Source of the DNA: Dickeya undicola | GTDB lineage: Bacteria > Pseudomonadota > Gammaproteobacteria > Enterobacterales > Enterobacteriaceae | Direction: 5' to 3' | Assembly (NCBI RefSeq): GCF_000784735.1 | Contig: NZ_JSYG01000019.1 | Span: 124,001-188,000 of the forward strand | Length of the DNA stretch: 64,000 nucleotides | In this document: positions 58,031-64,000 of the stretch, in pieces | Position numbering within the stretch: position 1 is the stretch's first letter | How the letters are laid out: every line of letters starts with the position of its first letter | Position numbers and translations under genes: made by a program | Notes under the pieces: generated by a model | The model's database searches: none | What the model was told of the DNA's origin: nothing | What the model saw: the letters and a program-made list of their open reading frames with translations, nothing else

Positions 58031-60508
58031 ATGTCACAAGATCCGTTTCTGGAACGTGAAGCAGAAAAATACGAATTCCCTATCCCCAGCCGTGAATACA
58101 TTCTTGAGCACCTGGCAAAACGGGACACGCCCATCAGCCGTGAGGAACTGGCCGCTGACCTGCAATTGACCCATGATGAGCAACTGGAAGCGTTGCGTCG
58201 TCGGTTGCGCGCGATGGAGCGTGACGGTCAATTGGTGTTCACTCGCCGCCAGTGCTACGCGCTGCCGGAAAAACTGGATCTGCTGCGCGGCACGGTGCTC
58301 GGCCACCGCGATGGCTTCGGTTTCCTGCGGGTGGAGGGGCGCAAAGACGATCTTTACCTCTCCGCCGAACAAATGAAGACGGTGATCCACGGCGATGTGG
58401 TGCTGGCCCAGCCGTTGGGTGAAGACCGCAGAGGGCGACGCGAAGGGCGCATTGTGCGTATTCTGGAGCCTCGCACCAGCCAGATTGTCGGGCGTTATTT
58501 CACCGAAGCCGGTACTGGTTTTGTGGTGCCGGATGACAGCCGACTGAGTTTTGACATCCTGATTCCGCCGGAGTTTATCGCGGGTGCCCGTATGGGCTCT
58601 GTGGTGGTGGTGGAATTGACCCAGCGCGCCACGCGTCGTACCAAGGCTATTGGCAAGATCGTCGAGATCCTCGGCGACAACATGGGAACCGGGCTGGCGG
58701 TGGATATCGCGCTGCGTACCCATGAAATTCCGCATAGCTGGCCGCCCAAGGTGGAAGAGCAAGTGGGTGACCTGACGGACGAAGTACCGGAAAGCGCCAA
58801 GAAAGGCCGGGTTGATCTACGTTCCCTGCCGCTGGTGACCATCGATGGCGAAGACGCACGCGATTTTGACGATGCGGTGTACTGTGAGAAAAAACGCGGC
58901 GGCGGTTGGCGGCTGTGGGTGGCGATCGCCGACGTGAGCTATTACGTGCGCCCCGGCACGGCGTTGGATCATGAAGCCCGTGCGCGCGGCACCTCGGTGT
59001 ACTTCCCGTCGCAGGTAGTGCCGATGTTGCCGGAGGTCCTGTCCAATGGGCTGTGTTCGCTCAACCCGCAGGTGGATCGCCTGTGTATGGTGTGCGAAAT
59101 GACGGTTTCCACCCAAGGGAAACTGTCCGGTTATAAATTCTATGAAGCGGTGATGAGTTCTCACGCCCGTCTCACCTATACCAAGGTGTGGAGCATTCTG
59201 CAGGGTGACGAGGCGCTGCGTGAGCACTACCAGCCGCTGGTGGCACCGCTGGAAGAACTGCACCGGATGTATAAGGTGCTGGAACATGCCCGTGAGGTGC
59301 GTGGCGGCATCGCTTTCGAAACCGAAGAAGCCAAATTCATTTTTAACGCCGAACGCCGCATTGAGCGGGTGGAAGCGGTGGTGCGCAACGATGCGCACAA
59401 GCTGATTGAAGAGTGCATGATTCTGGCGAACATTTCGGCGGCGAAGTTTGTCGAGAAGAGTGAAGAACCGGCGCTGTTCCGTGTGCATGACCAGCCCAGC
59501 GAGGATCATGTGCTGGCGCTGCGCAGTGTGCTTGGCGAACTGGGGCTGACGCTGAAAGGCGGCATGAAACCGCAGCCGAAAGATTACGCTGAACTGATGG
59601 ATTCCATCGCCGACCGGCCGGATCACGAAATGCTGCAAACCATGCTGCTGCGTTCGATGAAACAGGCGGTGTATGACCCGGAAAACCGCGGTCACTTTGG
59701 CCTGGCGCTGACGTCGTATGCGCATTTCACCTCGCCGATTCGGCGTTACCCGGACTTGTCGCTGCATCGTGCCATTAAGTACCTGCTCAGTGACCGTCAG
59801 GCTCGCTGGACGAATAGCGGTGGCTGGCACTCGGATTTCAACGAGATGCTGCAATTGGGTGAACACTGTTCGATGACCGAACGCCGGGCTGATGAAGCCA
59901 CGCGCGACGTGGCTGACTGGCTGAAGTGCGACTTCATGCAGGATCATGTCGGTGAAGCCTTCACCGGTATTATCTCCAGCGTCACCGGTTTCGGTTTCTT
60001 TGTGCGCCTCAACGACCTGTTTATCGATGGTCTGGTTCATGTCTCCACGTTGGATAACGACTACTATCGTTATGACAATGTTGGCCAGCGCTTGATCGGC
60101 GAATCCCGCGGTCAGGTATATCGGTTGGGGGATGAAGTGCAGATCCGCGTTGAAGCCGTGCATATGGATGAGCGCAAGATCGATTTCGCCCTGGTGTCTT
60201 CCACCCGTAAGGTGCGCGGCGAAGGTAAAACCGCGCGCGATCGGGCGAAGAAAGGCGGTGACGCGGATGCAAAACCGCCACGTCGTCGTCGTACCGGTCA
60301 GCGGGCCAACTTTGAGCCGGATAGCGCATTCCGTAGCGAGGGTGACGGTAAACGTCAGCCTGCTGGCAAAGGCAAGGATAAAGATAAAGCGAAAACTGGC
60401 GGCAGGAAGAAGACGGCAAAAACGCAAAAGAACGCGGAAAAAACGCGTAAAATTGCCGCCGCCACGCGTGCCAAACGTGCCAGCAAAAAAAAGAAGCCGA
60501 CGGAGTAA
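58031..60508 (+). CDS. rnr: Exoribonuclease R
   Basis: RNase R is a processive 3'-5' exoribonuclease able to degrade structured RNA. The 825-aa protein has an N-terminal winged helix and cold-shock domains, the RNB catalytic core ([18 protein letters not shown], with metal-binding Asp; [13 protein letters not shown]), an S1 domain ([20 protein letters not shown]), and a very basic Lys-rich tail from about residue 730. GGAGG precedes ATG 58031; a GTG/ATG further upstream overlaps nsrR and is less likely. Confidence 0.96.
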   Translation: MSQDPFLEREAEKYEFPIPSREYILEHLAKRDTPISREELAADLQLTHDEQLEALRRRLRAMERDGQLVFTRRQCYALPEKLDLLRGTVLGHRDGFGFLRVEGRKDDLYLSAEQMKTVIHGDVVLAQPLGEDRRGRREGRIVRILEPRTSQIVGRYFTEAGTGFVVPDDSRLSFDILIPPEFIAGARMGSVVVVELTQRATRRTKAIGKIVEILGDNMGTGLAVDIALRTHEIPHSWPPKVEEQVGDLTDEVPESAKKGRVDLRSLPLVTIDGEDARDFDDAVYCEKKRGGGWRLWVAIADVSYYVRPGTALDHEARARGTSVYFPSQVVPMLPEVLSNGLCSLNPQVDRLCMVCEMTVSTQGKLSGYKFYEAVMSSHARLTYTKVWSILQGDEALREHYQPLVAPLEELHRMYKVLEHAREVRGGIAFETEEAKFIFNAERRIERVEAVVRNDAHKLIEECMILANISAAKFVEKSEEPALFRVHDQPSEDHVLALRSVLGELGLTLKGGMKPQPKDYAELMDSIADRPDHEMLQTMLLRSMKQAVYDPENRGHFGLALTSYAHFTSPIRRYPDLSLHRAIKYLLSDRQARWTNSGGWHSDFNEMLQLGEHCSMTERRADEATRDVADWLKCDFMQDHVGEAFTGIISSVTGFGFFVRLNDLFIDGLVHVSTLDNDYYRYDNVGQRLIGESRGQVYRLGDEVQIRVEAVHMDERKIDFALVSSTRKVRGEGKTARDRAKKGGDADAKPPRRRRTGQRANFEPDSAFRSEGDGKRQPAGKGKDKDKAKTGGRKKTAKTQKNAEKTRKIAAATRAKRASKKKKPTE

Positions 60509-60602
60509 CGGACGTCGGCTGACCATTGTACCTGTATGTATCACGGGCAGCCGGGTCGGCTGCCCTGTTAACCTGTTTGACGCGTATTATTGAAGAGTAT
60601 TA

Positions 60603-61337
60603 ATGAGCGAAATTATTTACGGCATCCATGCGGTGAAAGCACTGCTGGAGCAAGACCCTCAACGTTTTCTGGAAGTGTTCACCCTTAAAGGACGCGAGGA
60701 TCGCCGCCTGCAGCCGTTGATCGCCGAGTTGGAAGCCAACGGCATCGCGGTACAGGTCGCTAACCGCCAGTGGCTCGACGACAAGGTGGAAGGCGCGGTG
60801 CATCAGGGCATTGTCGCTCGGGTGAAAGAGGGACGACAGTATCAGGAAAACGACCTGCCGGGTTTGCTGGCGTCGCTGGATACCCCGTTCCTGCTGGTAT
60901 TGGATGGCGTAACCGACCCGCACAACCTGGGAGCCTGCCTGCGCAGCGCTGACGCAGCGGGCGTTCACGCGGTGATTGTGCCGCGCGATCGGTCGGCTCA
61001 GCTCAATGCCACCGCGAAAAAGGTCGCCTGTGGTGCGGCAGAAACCGTACCGCTGATTCGGGTGACCAATCTGGCGCGGACGTTGCGTTTCTTGCAGGAG
61101 CAGAATGTCTGGATCGTCGGCACGGCGGGCGAAGCGGATCACACCCTGTATCAGAGCAAACTGACCGGCCCGATGGCGCTGGTGATGGGCGCGGAAGGGG
61201 AAGGGATGCGCCGCCTGACCCGCGAACACTGCGATGAGCTGATCAGCATCCCAATGGCGGGCAGCGTGTCGTCGCTGAACGTGTCGGTTGCTACCGGTGT
61301 TTGCCTGTTTGAGGCGGTACGTCAGCGCTCGGCGTAA
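60603..61337 (+). CDS. rlmB: 23S rRNA Gm2251 methyltransferase RlmB
   Basis: The 244-aa SPOUT-fold enzyme 2'-O-methylates G2251 in the peptidyl-transferase P loop. It begins [20 protein letters not shown] and carries the knot motifs [34 protein letters not shown] and [18 protein letters not shown]. It follows rnr on the same strand, as in E. coli. Confidence 0.96.
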   Translation: MSEIIYGIHAVKALLEQDPQRFLEVFTLKGREDRRLQPLIAELEANGIAVQVANRQWLDDKVEGAVHQGIVARVKEGRQYQENDLPGLLASLDTPFLLVLDGVTDPHNLGACLRSADAAGVHAVIVPRDRSAQLNATAKKVACGAAETVPLIRVTNLARTLRFLQEQNVWIVGTAGEADHTLYQSKLTGPMALVMGAEGEGMRRLTREHCDELISIPMAGSVSSLNVSVATGVCLFEAVRQRSA

Positions 61338-61435
61338 TCATGCGCAGACGCTAAAAAACGGATGTCAGGAAAGGCTTCCGACTGGCAGGGCAACCGCGGT
61401 AGGTTGCCCTGTTGCTATCAGGTTCAGGATGGGGA

Positions 61436-61711
61436 TTATTTTTTCAGGCTGGCGAGTTTTTGTTCTACGGCTGCGCACCACAGCACGGAATTGCGCGATG
61501 GCCAGGAGGCCGAAGGCAGTCGGCTTTCTACCGCCTGTTGCCACACCAGTGACCCCACTTCCACATCACCCAACAGACCGCGAGTGTTTACCTGCATTTC
61601 AACCCAGACATTCCATTCCGGGCTACGGCAGGGGTACTCCGAGGCCGTTGCTACACCGCTAATACCGGTTGTCAGCAGTAACAGGGTGATGGCGGCAATC
61701 TTTGTTTTCAT
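61436..61711 (-). CDS. Small secreted protein of unknown function
   Basis: The 91-aa product has a signal peptide (MKTKIAAITLLLLTTGISGVATA), leaving a mature domain of about 68 residues with two cysteines (YPCRSPEWNVWVEMQV and SVLWCAAVEQKLASL) that could form a disulphide. I do not recognise a family. AGGATAAGG precedes ATG 61711. It lies 10 bp after bsmA on the same strand, so the two are probably co-expressed in the periplasm. Confidence 0.75.
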   Translation of the reverse strand: MKTKIAAITLLLLTTGISGVATASEYPCRSPEWNVWVEMQVNTRGLLGDVEVGSLVWQQAVESRLPSASWPSRNSVLWCAAVEQKLASLKK

Positions 61712-61721
61712 CCTTATCCTC

Positions 61722-62120
61722 TTAATCTTTTTTGGGCGCTGATTCGGCCTGGTTTTTAACGGTGGTGGCGGCAGACGGCCGGTAGAAGATTGCATAGCCG
61801 TGCCAGTTATCCCGCCGCACATGTTCGTTTTCTGTCAGGCTGACCACCCGATAGTAAGGCACACCATGTGCGTTAGCCTGACGCTGTATTTCCCGTACCG
61901 CATCATCCAGACTGCCACGCACATCGACTGAAACCGAACCGACTTTTTCCAGCAGATAGCTCTGCTCTCTGGACACTTCCACCGCCTGTTCTGTAGGCGG
62001 TGGCGGTGGAACCGGTTTACCGGCCAGCAATGTGCAGCCGCTGATGAGCAGCGACAGTAAGGCACTCAGCAGTACTCGGTACAACGGCATAACGCGTAAT
62101 CGCCATGATGGGCGTGTCAT
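61722..62120 (-). CDS. bsmA: BsmA-type DUF1471 lipoprotein
   Basis: The 132-aa protein has a lipoprotein signal (LYRVLLSALLSLLISGC, lipobox Cys) and a DUF1471 domain (VGSVSVDVRGSLDDAVREIQRQANAHGVPYYRVVSL...GYAIFYR), matching BsmA/YjfO, linked to biofilm and peroxide stress in E. coli. The start at 62120 is chosen by comparison with E. coli; ATG 62090 is an alternative. It sits downstream of rlmB in the conserved neighbourhood but on the opposite strand. Confidence 0.85.
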   Translation of the reverse strand: MTRPSWRLRVMPLYRVLLSALLSLLISGCTLLAGKPVPPPPPTEQAVEVSREQSYLLEKVGSVSVDVRGSLDDAVREIQRQANAHGVPYYRVVSLTENEHVRRDNWHGYAIFYRPSAATTVKNQAESAPKKD

Positions 62121-62258
62121 CAGGTCCGGCTCTGGGTGGATGCTTCTGGATGGATATAGTGTAACCCCTTGAGACAAACAGGGATACCGCTGGCATGTAA
62201 CGGGGGATAAACCGCCGAAGCGGACCTCTGCCGGTGGTCGGCAGAGGTGGCGTCACGA

Positions 62259-64000
62259 TTAGGGGTGGATGCGGAACACGCTGACCACATCACTCAGATG
62301 ATGGCCTTTCTCGCGTAGGCCCTGCGCGGTATTTTCTGAGTTCTGCACCAGCGATGCGTTTTGGTTGATGGCCTGTCCAATCTGGTTGATAGCCACGTTA
62401 ACCTGTTCAATGCCCAGCGACTGCTCGCGCGAGGCGATATCGATGTCGTTGACGATGGTACTGACCTGTTGGATGCGATGCAGCAGGTCGTCCATTACCG
62501 AACGGGTTTTTTCCGAGAAACGGTAGCCGGTTTCGATTTGATGCAGCGACTCGGCAATCAGCGCTTCGATTTCCTTTACCGCCGAAGAGCTACGCTGGGC
62601 CAGCGAGCGGACTTCGGCGGCAACCACGGCAAAGCCTTTGCCGTGCTCACCGGCGCGTGAGGCTTCTACCGCCGCGTTGAGCGCCAGAATATTGGTCTGG
62701 AAGGCGATAGACTGAATGGTGGTGGTGATGTCAGCAATCTTCTGCGACGAGCGTTTGATTTCGCTCATGGTTTCTACCGAGTCCGTCACCGTGATGCTGC
62801 CGTTTTGCGCGGCACTGGCGCTTTCCGCCGCCAGTCCTTTAGCGGCGGAAACGTTGTCGGCATTCTGTTTCACTGTTGAGGACAACTGTTCCATCGTCGC
62901 TGAGGTTTCTTCCACACTGCTGGCCTGACGGGAAATCTGCTCGCTGATGTTGCCGCTATCTTCGGCCAGCGCGTCAGTACCGGCGGCGATCTCTTCCGCG
63001 GCGTCGCGCACCTGAGACACCAGGCGGGTCAGGCCGTGGCCCATACCATTGATAGCATCCACCAGTCGGCCGACTTCATCCTGGCTTTTTGTGGTCAACG
63101 TTGCTTGCAGGTTACCCGCCGCGAACTGTTCCGCCACCTTCACCACTTCATCCAGCGGGCGACTCAGCCAGCGGCGGGTAAGGTAGACAAAGAACACGGC
63201 AAACAGCACCACCAGCGCGATGCCGCCACCCAGAAACAGATTACGGATCGTGTTGATTTCCGCCAGCAGGCTGGCTTTGCTGATGGTGCCGACCACGACC
63301 CATTTCCACTGTGGCACGTTGTGATACACCATCACCTGGGTACGGTCATCACCGCTCAGGTTGTTGTCATCGTATACCAGCCTGCCATTGTCATTTTTCA
63401 GCACTTGTTGCAGCGTATCGCCAGACCAGTCCGGTTTTTTCCCGGTCTGTGTCGGGTGCACCAGGTAGGTTCCTGCCGTCGCACCTGACTTGCTGAGCGC
63501 GATAAAGTGGCCGGTATCACCAATACGTTTATCCAGAATGCGTTTTTGCATCTGGGCAAATTCTTTGCTGATATCAATCCCCACGAACAAAATGGCGATT
63601 ACGCTGCCACTGGCGTCGGTGACCGGTTTGTACTGGGTGATATATTGTTTGCCAAACAGTACGGCCAGGCCGCTGTAGGACTTGTTGCCGGAGATAGACG
63701 CGAACGCCGGGCTGGCGCGATCCAATTTGGTGCCGATGGCGCGTGAGCCGTCCTCCTTCTTCAGCGACGTGGTGACGCGCACGAAGTCATCGCCGTCACG
63801 CACAAAAATGGTAGAAATAGCGCCAGTACGGCTGAGAAAATCATCGGTGACAGCGGTGTTCATGTTAAGAACGGTATCACCGGATTTCAGGGTTGGTGCA
63901 GTCGTGCCGCTGATAGGCAGGCGCGCCTGATTATCCACGGTAAAACGAGAAGGAAGAAAGCTGGCAAACAGAGTGGTATAGCTGTCGACGCTGGCCTGTA
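62259..64000 (-). CDS. Methyl-accepting chemotaxis protein with Cache sensor (partial)
   Basis: The reading frame runs off the right edge, so the N-terminal membrane segment and start are missing; an internal GTG at 63938 is not the real start. The visible 580 residues hold a large periplasmic Cache-type sensor (with [19 protein letters not shown] and [16 protein letters not shown]), a membrane helix ([20 protein letters not shown]), HAMP, and the signalling tip [40 protein letters not shown]. There is no C-terminal pentapeptide. The ligand is unknown. Confidence 0.92.
   Translation of the reverse strand, partial: QASVDSYTTLFASFLPSRFTVDNQARLPISGTTAPTLKSGDTVLNMNTAVTDDFLSRTGAISTIFVRDGDDFVRVTTSLKKEDGSRAIGTKLDRASPAFASISGNKSYSGLAVLFGKQYITQYKPVTDASGSVIAILFVGIDISKEFAQMQKRILDKRIGDTGHFIALSKSGATAGTYLVHPTQTGKKPDWSGDTLQQVLKNDNGRLVYDDNNLSGDDRTQVMVYHNVPQWKWVVVGTISKASLLAEINTIRNLFLGGGIALVVLFAVFFVYLTRRWLSRPLDEVVKVAEQFAAGNLQATLTTKSQDEVGRLVDAINGMGHGLTRLVSQVRDAAEEIAAGTDALAEDSGNISEQISRQASSVEETSATMEQLSSTVKQNADNVSAAKGLAAESASAAQNGSITVTDSVETMSEIKRSSQKIADITTTIQSIAFQTNILALNAAVEASRAGEHGKGFAVVAAEVRSLAQRSSSAVKEIEALIAESLHQIETGYRFSEKTRSVMDDLLHRIQQVSTIVNDIDIASREQSLGIEQVNVAINQIGQAINQNASLVQNSENTAQGLREKGHHLSDVVSVFRIHP

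Overview
The window is a chromosomal segment of a gamma-proteobacterium of the order Enterobacterales, most likely a soft-rot Pectobacteriaceae, with Dickeya the best guess. Four things suggest this: gene neighbourhoods that match Escherichia coli (dusA-pspG-qor-dnaB-alr-tyrB; lysR-lysA...galR-omr-aas-lplT; yggS-proC-yggT-yggU-rdgB-hemW; nsrR-rnr-rlmB-bsmA), several beta-glucoside PTS/GH1 systems, two methyl-accepting chemotaxis proteins, and a type I-F CRISPR-Cas locus. The genus call is inference; no 16S or tRNA gene is present.

Layout. 1-6172: type I-F interference genes csy1-csy2-csy3-csy4 followed by an array of 18 full repeats and one truncated repeat. cas1 and cas2-3 are not in the window. 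Left of csy1 lie a degenerate, reverse-oriented CRISPR-like repeat (2-29), a possible small peptide gene, and a long structured interspersed element. A second copy of that element abuts the truncated last repeat of the array. 6213-11465: a set for aromatic amino acids, with tyrB, a YitT-type membrane protein, an Lrp-type regulator, an aroP-type permease and a periplasmic cyclohexadienyl dehydratase (pheC). 11709-19393: a small DUF1471 protein, alr, dnaB, qor, an inserted orphan cytochrome P450, pspG with a sigma-54 promoter, and dusA. 19538-26026: a RES-Xre toxin-antitoxin pair and an ABC transporter cassette carrying an alkaline-phosphatase-superfamily hydrolase and a divergent UTRA/GntR regulator. 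26037-36045: lysR/lysA, then a split lactose/cellobiose-type PTS (IIA divergent from IIC-GH1-IIB-GntR) with two regulators, a GNAT gene, the third copy of the structured element, and galR. 36480-42687: one OmrA/B-type sRNA and a bglG-bglF-like operon with two tandem GH1 genes, controlled by antitermination. 42990-52955: aas-lplT, elaA, an entericidin-type lipoprotein, the hemW-to-yggS cluster, a PilT-like ATPase and yajD. 53155-64000: a variant cytosine deaminase with a short PucR/CdaR-like regulator, two chemoreceptors (the second runs off the window), nsrR-rnr-rlmB, and bsmA with a small secreted protein.

The most unusual material is the ~330-390 bp interspersed element (356-672, 5844-6171, 34632-35023). 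Its three copies differ in sequence but keep at least four long stems through compensatory changes. That points to a structured RNA, or a hairpin-based mobile DNA, rather than to a gene. Two copies bracket the csy operon and array. The lone degenerate repeat beside the cas genes resembles the CRISPR-derived antitoxin RNAs known to guard some type I systems.
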